Origin: an uncultured Methylobacter sp.
Lineage (GTDB): Bacteria > Pseudomonadota > Gammaproteobacteria > Methylococcales > Methylomonadaceae
DNA: 14,145 bases
NCBI GenBank assembly: GCA_903831545.1
Contig: CAIKYI010000054.1
Span: 1 to 14,145, forward strand
Direction of reading: 5' to 3'
In this document: positions 1 to 8,071 of the stretch, piece after piece
How positions within the stretch are numbered: the first letter of the stretch is position 1
Layout: each line of letters opens with the position of its first letter
Made by a program: the position numbers and the translations under genes
The notes under the pieces: generated by a model
Told to the model about the DNA's origin: nothing
Seen by the model: the letters and a program-made list of their open reading frames with translations, nothing else
Databases searched by the model: none

Positions 1-1206
1 ATTACTGTCAGCGCCAAGCAATTAAATGATTTGGCAAAAGATGCGTTGATGGAATATTTTAAAGACGCAACCGATTTACCGGCCTTACGTACTGCCTGTG
101 AAGACCTGGAACATGAGGTTAAAGATTTACGGCTGGCGTTTGGTATAGAACTTACACGCGGCGATTGGAAAGATATCGAAAACAGTCCAAAAATAACCGC
201 CAGTTTGATTGCCGTTAAAGACCAGTTACAGCGCCTCGCCGAGCAACTGGAACTGGCTTCGGTAAAAACCAAAGGTCTCGATTCATGCTTTAAACGTGCC
301 GACGAACTGGTAAATCAGTTAAAAATTATTCTCGAAGATAATAGCGGCAAATGGATACGCTGGTACGAAACCTATAAAAACACTTTTACCCTGAGTCGGA
401 CACCACTGGATATTGCTTCGGAATTTCATTCGTTTATGCAGCAACATCAGGCGACATGGATTTTTACCTCGGCGACCTTGAGTGTGGCCAACAAGTTTGA
501 TCATTTTGCCAATAATCTGGGACTTGGCAATGCAGTCAGTGAAAGTTGGGGCAGTCCTTTTGATTATGCCCATCAATCCTTGTTTTACCATCCCAAAGGT
601 TTGCCGCAGCCCAATGATCCGGAATTTATCCCTGGTATCGTCGACTTTGCCGTGCCAGTTTTACAGGCCAGCAAGGGCAGGGCATTTTTCTTGTTTACCA
701 GTCATCGTGCGCTAAAACAGGCAGCAGAATTGTTAGAGGCAAAAATAGATTTTCCATTGTTGATTCAGGGCAGTCGTCCCAAGGCCTTATTGCTGGATGA
801 ATTTAAGGCCGCAGGAAATGCCGTGTTACTGGGTACTTCAAGTTTTTGGGAAGGTGTCGATGTGCGCGGCGAAGCTTTATCCTGCGTCATTATCGACAAA
901 CTGCCTTTTGCCTCGCCGGGTGATCCGGTGTTAAAAGCGCGCTTGGACGCAATGACCAAACAGGGCCGAAATTCTTTTTTTGAATATCAGTTGCCCACTG
1001 CCGTCATTGCCTTAAGACAGGGCATAGGCCGTTTGATTCGTGACGTAACGGATCGGGGCGTTTTAATGGTCTGTGATCCGCGCTTGTTAAAAAAGTCTTA
1101 CGGCCAGATATTTTTAGACAGCGTACCGGCCCTGAAGCGAACCCGTGATATAGAAGATGTACGGGGTTTTTTTAAAGATGAATCGTCAGATAAAGAGATC
1201 GAATAA
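1..1206 (+). CDS. yoaA: ATP-dependent DNA helicase, YoaA/DinG family (XPD-like), 3' part only
   Basis: The frame is open from the first base, so the gene begins upstream of the window; 401 codons remain against about 636 for E. coli YoaA. The visible part is the helicase C-terminal half. FTSATL (nt 463-480) is the motif III region. It is followed by a segment ending in FLFTSHRALK, then GTSSFWEGVDVRG (near nt 830-870, motif V) and QGIGRLIRD (nt 1018-1044, motif VI with its arginines). These are hallmarks of the DinG/XPD superfamily 2 helicases. Walker A and the Fe-S cysteine cluster should lie upstream and cannot be checked. In E. coli, YoaA unwinds DNA in partnership with the HolC clamp-loader subunit and aids tolerance of replication-blocking damage. 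I choose YoaA over DinG because tsaB follows directly, as in E. coli. Stop TAA overlaps the tsaB start by one base. Confidence 0.88.
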   Translation: MTVSAKQLNDLAKDALMEYFKDATDLPALRTACEDLEHEVKDLRLAFGIELTRGDWKDIENSPKITASLIAVKDQLQRLAEQLELASVKTKGLDSCFKRADELVNQLKIILEDNSGKWIRWYETYKNTFTLSRTPLDIASEFHSFMQQHQATWIFTSATLSVANKFDHFANNLGLGNAVSESWGSPFDYAHQSLFYHPKGLPQPNDPEFIPGIVDFAVPVLQASKGRAFFLFTSHRALKQAAELLEAKIDFPLLIQGSRPKALLLDEFKAAGNAVLLGTSSFWEGVDVRGEALSCVIIDKLPFASPGDPVLKARLDAMTKQGRNSFFEYQLPTAVIALRQGIGRLIRDVTDRGVLMVCDPRLLKKSYGQIFLDSVPALKRTRDIEDVRGFFKDESSDKEIE

Positions 1207-1892
1207 TGAAATTATTGGCAGTAGAAACCTCAACAGAAGCCTGTTCGGCTGCATTGATTATCGATGGCGAGGTGGCAGAACGTTTTGAATTGGCGCCTAA
1301 AGAACATACCAAACTGATCTTGCCCATGATTGATTCATTAATGGCTGAAGCGGGTTTGAAACCTCAGCAACTTGATGCGCTGGCATTTAGTCGTGGGCCA
1401 GGTTCTTTTACCGGCGTTCGCATAGCCACCGGCGTAATTCAGGGAATTGCTTTGGGGGCTGATTTGCCAGTGGTTCCCGTATCTACGCTGGCCGCTCTTG
1501 CCCAGGATTTTTTTACAAAAGCCGAAGAAGATATAGCTTATGTCGCAATGGATGCGCGTATGGATGAGATCTTCTGGGGTGTTTATCGACGCGACAACAA
1601 AGGTTACGTTGAATTGCTGGGTCATGAGGCCGTCACTCCGGCTATGTTGGTTGTGGGGTCTGCGTTGCCGGGAGTGGGTATTGGTTCAGGATGGGGCGTC
1701 TACTCTCAGCAATTGATGGAGCGTCTTGAAGGTTCTGTTAGTCGTTACGAAGCCGAAAGGTTACCTCGAGCCGCGGCAATAGCCTGGTTGGGTGCGCGAG
1801 GTTTCGAATTTGGATTGGCTGTGCCCGCTGAACAGGCCATGCCGGTTTATTTGCGGGATAACGTAGCCCGGAAAGAATCTGAGCGCCGCTGA
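1206..1892 (+). CDS. tsaB: tRNA threonylcarbamoyladenosine biosynthesis protein TsaB
   Basis: TsaB is the scaffold partner of TsaD in the complex that transfers the threonylcarbamoyl group to A37 of ANN-decoding tRNAs, a cytoplasmic housekeeping step. The 228-residue length matches the family (231 in E. coli). Diagnostic segments are the N-terminal ASKHA strand AVETSTEACSAAL (residues 5-17), EHTKLILP (33-40) and SRGPGSFTGVRI (62-73). The paired metal-binding histidines of TsaD are absent, as expected for TsaB. The ATG lies in a TAATG overlap with the helicase stop, so the two genes are co-transcribed and probably translationally coupled. A purine-rich AAAGAGA just upstream can act as ribosome binding site. 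I see no clear hairpin terminator in the 69 bases after the stop, before the convergent diguanylate cyclase gene. Confidence 0.95.
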   Translation: MKLLAVETSTEACSAALIIDGEVAERFELAPKEHTKLILPMIDSLMAEAGLKPQQLDALAFSRGPGSFTGVRIATGVIQGIALGADLPVVPVSTLAALAQDFFTKAEEDIAYVAMDARMDEIFWGVYRRDNKGYVELLGHEAVTPAMLVVGSALPGVGIGSGWGVYSQQLMERLEGSVSRYEAERLPRAAAIAWLGARGFEFGLAVPAEQAMPVYLRDNVARKESERR

Positions 1893-1961
1893 GCCAGTCT
1901 TTAGGGCAACTTTGTTCAGTTCGAGTAAGTTAACAAAAAAAACACGGACAGCTTTATGGGT

Positions 1962-3017
1962 TTAAATAAGACTTTCAGATAAAACCTGATTTCTGCCGTT
2001 CTTTTTAGCCTTGTACATGGCTTTATCGGCCCGTTCGATCAGACTTTCTGTTGAGTCGTTTGGTTTTAAGGCAGAGACACCAATGGAAACAGTCACAATA
2101 CCAATCGATTCTTTGCTACCTTTGCGTTTTAAAGGGTGTTGGGCCAAAGAACTTCTTATCTTTTCTGCAATTTCCATCGCTTTGTTTAACGGTGTATTGG
2201 GCATGATGATGGCCATTTCTTCGCCGCCATAGCGTGCAGCACAATGATTTTTACTGATGTGCTGCTTCATTAGATTGGCCGTATAGCGAAGTACGTTATC
2301 GCCTACTTGATGTCCATAGGTATCATTCACTTGTTTGAAGTGATCAAGATCCAGAAACAGCAGGCAAAGGTCAGAATTGCTGTGTTTATTAGTTTCGATG
2401 TGCTCTTCAAGTTTGTGATCAAAAGCCTGACGATTGAAGAGTCCAGTCAAGGCGTCAGTTTTTGCCATTTCTTGTACCTGAGCAAGTTCCTGGCGTAGTG
2501 ACTTCAATTCAATTGCACTTTCATCCAGTTGAGATTGCAATATCTGACTGGTTTCTGCGAGTTCTTTAGTCTCTTCGATTATTTTGGTTAAAACCGTTTT
2601 GATATTCGACAGGCCCTGGTTTTTTTCCAGGTTTTTGCTGTGATTTTGAAACAGTATTGTTGCAGAGCTGGCTTTTTCGCCAGTATTATTTATTGCTTCA
2701 CTGGTTTTATTAATTAACTCTAATAGGGTGTCATTTATTTTTTCAAGAGAATTAATAGATGTATCACTAATATATTTGTTAAACAGATGAATGCTTAATT
2801 TAGACGAGAATAAGGTCCGATTGGTAAGTAGTTTATCTATTTCGTTGTTTAAACTGATGTTTCTGCCAACAATATATTCATAAAAGACTGCAAAATTTAG
2901 AGGGTCTATGGCGATATTGTTTTTTGACATTAGGGGAAGTATTTGCCTTAGATATTCTGCATTTTGTTCCAGGGAGGCGGTGTATTCCGGAAAAAATGTT
3001 AAGTTGTCGGCCATCAT
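1962..3017 (-). CDS. Cytoplasmic diguanylate cyclase with GGEEM active site and no I-site
   Basis: This 351-residue protein has no membrane segment or signal peptide. Residues 1-130 form a helical region of unknown function; its LPLMSKNNI...NFAVFYEYIVGRN stretch is, from memory, typical of soluble GGDEF proteins. Residues 130-185 look coiled-coil and may drive dimerisation. The GGDEF domain covers about 186-345: DALTGLFNR (188-196), DLDHFKQVND (223-232), the active loop GGEEM (264-268), SIGV (311-314) and DKAMYKAKKNGRNQV (331-345). Such domains make cyclic di-GMP from two GTP. Methionine replaces the usual phenylalanine at the last loop position; the metal- and GTP-contacting Gly and Glu residues are kept, so activity is likely. 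The RxxD inhibitory site expected nine residues before the loop is S255-K-N-H258, so product feedback should be lost. Start is MM; the second ATG (nt 3014) is also possible. The ribosome binding site is weak (AAAGA directly upstream). Confidence 0.93.
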   Translation of the reverse strand: MMADNLTFFPEYTASLEQNAEYLRQILPLMSKNNIAIDPLNFAVFYEYIVGRNISLNNEIDKLLTNRTLFSSKLSIHLFNKYISDTSINSLEKINDTLLELINKTSEAINNTGEKASSATILFQNHSKNLEKNQGLSNIKTVLTKIIEETKELAETSQILQSQLDESAIELKSLRQELAQVQEMAKTDALTGLFNRQAFDHKLEEHIETNKHSNSDLCLLFLDLDHFKQVNDTYGHQVGDNVLRYTANLMKQHISKNHCAARYGGEEMAIIMPNTPLNKAMEIAEKIRSSLAQHPLKRKGSKESIGIVTVSIGVSALKPNDSTESLIERADKAMYKAKKNGRNQVLSESLI

Positions 3018-3409
3018 TCTTTAAAAATAATAAAGGATTAATTGAATAAAATTTAAAACATTCTACGCATTATTTTTAGTATTTCAAGCGTAATGGATGT
3101 GGCAATAATCTATTGCTATCTTTAACAATGAATTACTATAAGTTCGTTAAATTAATTTAAATATTAAGTTACTCTATTTATTAATGTTCTAATAAATAGA
3201 TTTAGTAAGGCACTATTAATAATCTGAAAATTTTGTTTAGCCATACATGCGTGCATGCAGATAAACCAATAAATGGATGCTTGCAAAGGGTGATTAAACA
3301 GCTTGTTGTAACCCGTTGGCTATCTGTCCGTAATTTGTGCTAAACCTTGGCTTGAATGCATTTTTCGGTTTGATTGATATGAACAGCTAAACCGTTTGCA
3401 ACAGCCCCT
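3018..3409. other. AT-rich intergenic gap between efflux permease and diguanylate cyclase
   Basis: Nothing coding of convincing length lies here. Both flanking genes are on the minus strand, so the gap holds the 3' end of the efflux operon and the promoter region of the cyclase. The half next to the cyclase (3018-3240) is very AT-rich. The other half is less so and contains the perfect palindrome TGCATGCA (3252-3259) inside ACATGCGTGCATGCA. An inverted repeat CGGTTT/AAACCG with a 17-base loop (about 3365-3393) is not followed by a T run on the minus strand, so I do not call it a terminator. Confidence 0.6.
3076..3105 (-). promoter_or_regulatory. Possible sigma-70 promoter for the diguanylate cyclase gene
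   Basis: On the minus strand TTGCCA (3105-3100) and TACTAA (3081-3076) are separated by 18 bases and lie about 60 bases before the ATG at 3017. The match to the TTGACA/TATAAT consensus is fair, but the region is AT-rich and chance matches are common. Confidence 0.25.
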
Positions 3410-4615
3410 TTATTCATGTCGCAATGCTTCAATAGGATCCAGGCGGGCCGCTTTACGCGCAGGAAAATAACCAAATACCACGCCAACTGTCGCTGAAAAC
3501 AAAAAAGCGATAATCACGATGCCGCCTTGAAAGACAAACGGCACTTGTAAAATACCGGATAATGCCACCGCTGTTATTAACGCTAAAACAATTCCAATTA
3601 TTCCGCCTAATGAAGACAGCACCATTGCCTCTACCAAAAACTGTAATAACACTTCGCGCTCCAGGGCGCCGATAGCAAGGCGGATACCAATTTCACGGGT
3701 TCGTTCGGTAACAGAGACCAGCATAATATTCATGATGCCGATGCCTCCTACCAATAAACTGACCGCTCCTACCGCACTGAGCAAACCGGTCATCGTTTGC
3801 GTGGTGTTGGATAACATCAGGGCAATTTCTTTCATATCCAACACATTAAAATTATTGTCGTCATTGGCAGCAAGATGACGTCGAACCCGCATGATTCGCT
3901 CAAGTTCGTGTTTAATATCTTCGGTATTAACGCCATCTTTAACTGAAACCTTAATCAAGTTAACGTCCTGATTACCGGCAATGCGACGTTGAAAAGTGCG
4001 TAGTGGCACAACAACAATATCATCCTGATCGGAACCCATCGATGACTGACCTTTAGACTCGAGCAAGCCTATGACTATGCAGGACAATTTTTGCAGGCGA
4101 ATACGATTGTTCAAAGGGCTTTGGGAACCGAACAGTTTGGTCGCTACGGTCTGACCAATAACACAAACTGACGCACCGATTCTTGCTTCACTGACATTAA
4201 ACAGCCTGCCTTGAGCGATTTTTTGGTTGCTTACAAAGAAAAAGGACTCGGTACTTCCCGTCACATTGGTCGACCAGTTTTGATTGGCATAAATAGCTGT
4301 TGTTGAACCAATTGCCACCGGAGCGACCGCTACCAGACCGTTAACTTCTCGATCAAGCACTTCGGCGTCGGCAATTTTAAAGGCTTCCGCACCTGATGTC
4401 TGGCCGGGTCCCATGCGTTTGCCGACGCTAATCATTAACAGATTACTGCCTAAACTGCTGATTTGTTCGGTAACCTGTTGTGTTGCGCCACCGCCTAAGG
4501 TAACTAAAGTAATAACCGCTGATACGCCAATAATAATGCCTAACATCGTTAAAATTGAGCGCATGACATTACGCCGTAATTCTCTTAACGCCAAAATGAA
4601 AGCATTGCCCAGCAT
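3410..4615 (-). CDS. MacB-like ABC transporter permease subunit
   Basis: The 401-residue inner-membrane protein has the MacB/LolC type VII layout. A short amphipathic start leads into TM1 (about 20-42, ILTMLGIIIGVSAVITLVTL). A large periplasmic MacB core domain follows (about 45-275). Three C-terminal membrane segments make up the FtsX domain, with the conserved GGIGIMNIMLVSVTERTREI stretch and the cytoplasmic tail PARKAARLDPIEALRHE. E. coli MacB (648 residues) fuses ATPase and permease in one chain; here they are separate genes. Type VII proteins act as mechanotransmitters that drive periplasmic substrates through a TolC-like duct rather than carrying them across the inner membrane. The start is fixed by a TAATG overlap with the ATPase gene. 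Likely substrates are macrolides, peptides or siderophore-like molecules, but the sequence does not show which. Confidence 0.92.
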   Translation of the reverse strand: MLGNAFILALRELRRNVMRSILTMLGIIIGVSAVITLVTLGGGATQQVTEQISSLGSNLLMISVGKRMGPGQTSGAEAFKIADAEVLDREVNGLVAVAPVAIGSTTAIYANQNWSTNVTGSTESFFFVSNQKIAQGRLFNVSEARIGASVCVIGQTVATKLFGSQSPLNNRIRLQKLSCIVIGLLESKGQSSMGSDQDDIVVVPLRTFQRRIAGNQDVNLIKVSVKDGVNTEDIKHELERIMRVRRHLAANDDNNFNVLDMKEIALMLSNTTQTMTGLLSAVGAVSLLVGGIGIMNIMLVSVTERTREIGIRLAIGALEREVLLQFLVEAMVLSSLGGIIGIVLALITAVALSGILQVPFVFQGGIVIIAFLFSATVGVVFGYFPARKAARLDPIEALRHE

Positions 4616-5346
4616 TAAAGTTCGTGCTCTTGTTGATGATCGGTTTCTATCAAACCGTCTTTAAAATGCACGATGCGTTTGGCATAAGCCGCCATATCGC
4701 GTTCGTGAGTGACCATGACCACGGTAATATTCTTGTCCCGGTTAAGAACGGTAAGCAAATCCATAATTTCAAGGCTTCGTGCTGAATCTAAATTGCCGGT
4801 GGGTTCATCTGCCAATAACAGCGAGGGACCAGTGACAATGGCACGGGCAATAGCAACGCGTTGTTGCTGCCCGCCAGACAGCTCACCTGGCGTATGGCCT
4901 TCCCGATCCGCCAAGCCGACCGCCAGCAAAGCTTGCCTGGCCAAACGACGGCGACTGCGGGCGTTAATGCCGCGATAGATGAGGGGCAGTTCCACGTTTT
5001 CCAGAGCGGAGGTGCGGTTCAGTAAATTAAAACCCTGAAAAACAAAACCAAGATAATTGCGACGCAGCAAGGCTCTCTGATTACGGCTTAGTTCGCCCAC
5101 ATCAATGCCCTGAAAAAAATAATGACCGGTGCTTGGCGTATCCAGACAGCCCAGAATATTCATGCAAGTACTCTTGCCGGAGCCACTGGGGCCCATTATC
5201 GCAACGAATTCACCGGCATAAATGCTTAAATTGACGCCAGCCAGTGCTTTCATCAGCGCGTCGCCTGCACCGTATATTTTGGAAACATCACGTAACTCAA
5301 GTAAAGGATTTGGGGGGCTATGCCCTAAATGCTCTGTGGTGGTCAT
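4615..5346 (-). CDS. ABC transporter ATP-binding subunit, MacB/LolD-like
   Basis: This 243-residue nucleotide-binding protein has all catalytic motifs: Walker A GPSGSGKST (52-60), Q-loop Q104 in FVFQGFNLL, signature LSGGQQQRVAIARA (156-169), Walker B LLLADEPTG (176-184) followed by the NLDS D-loop, and the switch histidine H214 in VMVTHE. The sequence is of the MacB/LolD/FtsE export class. About 13 residues precede the conserved LLELRDVSKIYG start of the fold. It should power the permease encoded immediately downstream. Its ATG shares four bases (ATGA) with the adaptor stop, and its stop overlaps the permease start by one base, implying tightly coupled, equimolar synthesis. Confidence 0.96.
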   Translation of the reverse strand: MTTTEHLGHSPPNPLLELRDVSKIYGAGDALMKALAGVNLSIYAGEFVAIMGPSGSGKSTCMNILGCLDTPSTGHYFFQGIDVGELSRNQRALLRRNYLGFVFQGFNLLNRTSALENVELPLIYRGINARSRRRLARQALLAVGLADREGHTPGELSGGQQQRVAIARAIVTGPSLLLADEPTGNLDSARSLEIMDLLTVLNRDKNITVVMVTHERDMAAYAKRIVHFKDGLIETDHQQEHEL

Positions 5347-6638
5347 TCACTTGCCACTGTGCCAGTCACCAAGGCCGTACCGGCCTCGACAGGGCCACTT
5401 ACGATTTCAGTCCAAATGCCGTCCGTAGCACCTTTTACAATGGTAACCTGTTTCAACCCTTGCTCACCCTGTTGCCAAACCTGTTGTTCTTTAGCTGATG
5501 CAGAAGCAATTGGCGGTTTGGAATCAGAACGGGGCGGACGCGGTAACATGGCACCGAGTAAACTGCTGCCGGATTTTTTTTCGTTCGAAACGATTTCGGG
5601 TGGTACAAAGCGAAATACCGCATTGCTGACTAATAGCACCTGGGACTTTTTATTAACGGTGATCAAGGCGGTAGCTGTCATGCCGGGTCGTAACGATAAG
5701 GCTGAATTATCCACCGCCAAGACAGTTTTATAAGTCACAACGCCGTCTACTGTCTGAGAGCCGAAGCGAACTTGAGTGATTTTGGCAGGGAAGGATTGGT
5801 CAGGATAGGCATCTACGGTGAACATGGCTTCTTGAGCCTCCTGAACCACACCAACATCGGCTTCATCAACATCTACCAATAATTCCATTTTGGTCAGGTC
5901 TTCTGCCAGTTTAAACAGTACCGGTGCCTGAAATTGCGAGGCTACCGTTTGCCCAGGTTCTACCGAGCGATCCAAAACCACGCCGTTAATCGGGGAATGG
6001 ACAACGGCCTTGACAAGGTCGGTACGGTTAACGTTAAAAGCGCCCTGAGCCTGTTCAACAAACGCTTTGGCACTGGCGAGATCGGCTTTGGCCCTGTCCA
6101 GTGTGGCTTTGGCCGTATCCAGATCGTAAGGCGCAGGTACTTTTCCTCCGCTTAATTCCCTGACTTGATCCAGGCGTGCGAGCTTTATTTTAGCTTCTTG
6201 TAAAGTTGCTTCTCCTTGCAAGACTTTTGCCCGTGCTGATGCCAGCGCTGATGAAGACTGCAGTGCTATCGCTTCAAGCCGGGTCGTATCGAGCATTGCC
6301 AGCACTTGACCTACCGTTACGCGATCATTGTAATCGACAAGTACTTTTTTAATGGTTCCAGACACCTCAATGCCCACATCAACTTCCGTGACCGGTGCCA
6401 GCGTGCCCGTAGCGCTTACGGTTACCACCAAATCACCGCGTTTTACCTGCTCGGTCTGGTATTGTAGAGGTTTGGACTGGCGCGCTTGCACGATCAGAAA
6501 AATCATTAGCGATAGGATAATCCCGCCCAGAGCGATCCACAGTCCGCGCTTATTCGTAAAAAGCGGATTGTCGTTGAAGTCTTCAAGCCCCAAAGTTGTA
6601 GCGATAGTTTGTTGAGCCTGGCTTTTTTCTTCGGTCAT
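5343..6638 (-). CDS. MacA/HlyD-family periplasmic adaptor subunit
   Basis: This 431-residue membrane fusion protein links the inner-membrane ABC complex to the outer-membrane channel. Residues 1-30 are cytoplasmic, followed by one membrane anchor (about 32-51, LWIALGGIILSLMIFLIV). The two lipoyl half-motifs (VGIEVSGTIKKVLVDYNDRV near 88-107 and VVHSPINGVVLDRSVEPGQT near 212-231) flank an alanine- and lysine-rich helical hairpin (about 120-210). The beta-barrel region (about 245-330) and membrane-proximal domain follow. It is longer than E. coli MacA (about 371) because of the N-terminal extension and a proline/serine-rich insert at about 350-385 (containing PRPPRSDSKPP) before the last beta-strands. 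The ATG overlaps the outer-membrane factor stop by four bases and the stop overlaps the ATPase start by four. It could also be named a generic HlyD/RND adaptor, but the partner genes indicate the MacA class. Confidence 0.93.
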   Translation of the reverse strand: MTEEKSQAQQTIATTLGLEDFNDNPLFTNKRGLWIALGGIILSLMIFLIVQARQSKPLQYQTEQVKRGDLVVTVSATGTLAPVTEVDVGIEVSGTIKKVLVDYNDRVTVGQVLAMLDTTRLEAIALQSSSALASARAKVLQGEATLQEAKIKLARLDQVRELSGGKVPAPYDLDTAKATLDRAKADLASAKAFVEQAQGAFNVNRTDLVKAVVHSPINGVVLDRSVEPGQTVASQFQAPVLFKLAEDLTKMELLVDVDEADVGVVQEAQEAMFTVDAYPDQSFPAKITQVRFGSQTVDGVVTYKTVLAVDNSALSLRPGMTATALITVNKKSQVLLVSNAVFRFVPPEIVSNEKKSGSSLLGAMLPRPPRSDSKPPIASASAKEQQVWQQGEQGLKQVTIVKGATDGIWTEIVSGPVEAGTALVTGTVASE

Positions 6639-8071
6639 GAGTTGGGTTCTATGTTGTTGCTATTTGCATCCCAGCCGCCGCCAAGCGCTTTGTAAAGCCG
6701 AATTACGTTGGATGCAACTTCTGTTTCACTGAGAGCCAGTTGATTTTGCACGGTTAGCAAAGATCGTTGCGCGTCCAGTACCCGTAAAAAATCGGTAGTT
6801 CCGGAACTGTATTGTCTTTGAGCTAATTCCAGGGCTTTTTGTCCAGCCTTGACTGCCTCTTGCAGGTCATCGCAGCGACTTTGTTCCTGCCCAAACGCAC
6901 TCAGGGCATTTTCGACATCACGCAGAGCTTGCAGAATGGTTGCTTCATAAAGTGCTAAGGCCTGTTCTTGTAAAGCTGATTGTATGTCAACATTTCTGCG
7001 TAGTCGACCTGCGTCGAACAGCGTTAAAGCCGAGTTGGCAGCCATCTGGAAAGCTTTGGCGCTGGCGCTGTATAGATTGGTGTAGGCGAGTGCTTCCAAA
7101 CCGATATAACCGGACAAATTAAAATTAGGGTACCTGGCTGCCGTGGCGACACCAATTTGTGCGGTTTGTGCCGCTAATTTTCGTTCCGAGCGACGCACAT
7201 CCGGACGTTGCCGAAGTAAATCTGCCGGCAGTCCGACCGCAACTGACACCGGGGTTGCCGGAATGGCTTGCAGCGGGGAGAGCAAGGGTTTTAGTGTGCC
7301 GGGTGCCAGTCCGGCGAGTAGTGCAATCGCGTGTTGCGCCTGTGCCAGACCGGCGCGTAAGCTTGGAATTGTAGCGCGAGTGGTTTCCATATTGAGCATG
7401 GCTTGATCTACGTCCAATTCGGTGGTGAGCCCGGCCTGGTAGCGCCATTCGGTTAGCTGGTAGGTGTCCTGTTGAGCGGCCAGGTTTGCTTCGGTTATCA
7501 CCAATCTGGCCTGAAAGGAGCGAACCAGGACATAATTAAGCGCCGTTTCTGCCGATAAACTTATTAAGATATCCCGCAAGTCTTCTTCGGAAGCCTGTAA
7601 GCTGGCATCAGCGGCTTCAATACTCCTGCGGAATTTGCCAAAAACATCCACTTCCCAACTTGCATCAAAGGCGTTTCTGAAAAAATCGGTTGTCTCTCCA
7701 GTCCCCGCTTCCTGGCTGCTGCCGGTTTGAGTGGTGGCAGCCTTTGCGGAAAGTGTCGGAAATAAATTAGCCCTGGCTAACCCCAATCTGGAGCGGGCTT
7801 CCTGCAAACGTGCTTTGGCCTGGCGTAAATCAAGATTATTGGCTTGTACCTGCGCTATCAGCTTGGACAAAATGGGGTCATTAAAAATGGCCCACCATTT
7901 AACGAAGACGCGGCTTTCTATAGGTAGGCTTTTGGCTGGCGAAGTAACGCTCCAATTAGCCGGAACAGAGCTTGGCGGTTGCTTATAATCAGGCCCGACC
8001 ATACAGCCAGACAAGGTCAAGCCAAGTAAAGGCCCGGTAATAGAAAGTTGATGTATAAGCGGGTATTTCAT
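6635..8071 (-). CDS. Outer-membrane efflux lipoprotein, NodT/OprM family
   Basis: First gene of the efflux operon: a 478-residue TolC-type channel. The N-terminus is a lipoprotein signal with lipobox LSGC, predicting lipidation at C23, followed by the MVGPDYKQPP segment typical of NodT-type factors. Two outer-membrane-efflux repeats follow, with conserved stretches such as NNLDLRQAKARLQEAR, EVDVFGKFRRSIEAADA, GLPADLLRQRPDVRRSERKL and FDAGRLRRNVD. The length is usual for the family. It should trimerise into the outer-membrane and periplasmic tunnel that docks the adaptor encoded next. Its start lies in an ATGA overlap with a possible 18-codon leader frame upstream. Its own ribosome binding site (GAAAG near the ATG) is mediocre, so translation may depend on the leader. 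Most NodT proteins pair with RND pumps; here the downstream ABC genes make an ABC pump the likely partner. Confidence 0.95.
   Translation of the reverse strand: MKYPLIHQLSITGPLLGLTLSGCMVGPDYKQPPSSVPANWSVTSPAKSLPIESRVFVKWWAIFNDPILSKLIAQVQANNLDLRQAKARLQEARSRLGLARANLFPTLSAKAATTQTGSSQEAGTGETTDFFRNAFDASWEVDVFGKFRRSIEAADASLQASEEDLRDILISLSAETALNYVLVRSFQARLVITEANLAAQQDTYQLTEWRYQAGLTTELDVDQAMLNMETTRATIPSLRAGLAQAQHAIALLAGLAPGTLKPLLSPLQAIPATPVSVAVGLPADLLRQRPDVRRSERKLAAQTAQIGVATAARYPNFNLSGYIGLEALAYTNLYSASAKAFQMAANSALTLFDAGRLRRNVDIQSALQEQALALYEATILQALRDVENALSAFGQEQSRCDDLQEAVKAGQKALELAQRQYSSGTTDFLRVLDAQRSLLTVQNQLALSETEVASNVIRLYKALGGGWDANSNNIEPNS

Noticed and set aside
1911..1924. A second GTTC direct repeat after tsaB as a LexA box
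   Set aside because: The two GTTC copies are one base apart, not seven, and lie at the end of converging genes.
1893..1961. A bidirectional terminator between tsaB and the convergent cyclase gene
   Set aside because: An A run is present (1935-1942) but no GC-rich stem precedes or follows it.
3246..3260. ACATGCGTGCATGCA palindromic element as an operator
   Set aside because: Short alternating motif far from either start; no partner copy or promoter overlap.
3365..3393. Inverted repeat CGGTTT/AAACCG after the efflux permease as a terminator
   Set aside because: Loop of 17 bases and, on the minus strand, an A run instead of a T run after the stem.
3340..3417. A 25-codon frame on the minus strand starting inside the end of the permease gene (MNKGAVANGLAVH...)
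   Set aside because: No ribosome binding site, no recognised similarity, and a frame this short is expected by chance.
5329..5733. 134-codon open frame on the plus strand
   Set aside because: Lies antisense to the well-supported adaptor gene, with no domain and no ribosome binding site.
7125..7448. 107-codon open frame on the minus strand within the outer-membrane factor
   Set aside because: Out-of-frame shadow of the channel gene; composition rich in Arg, Thr and Gly with no recognisable motif.
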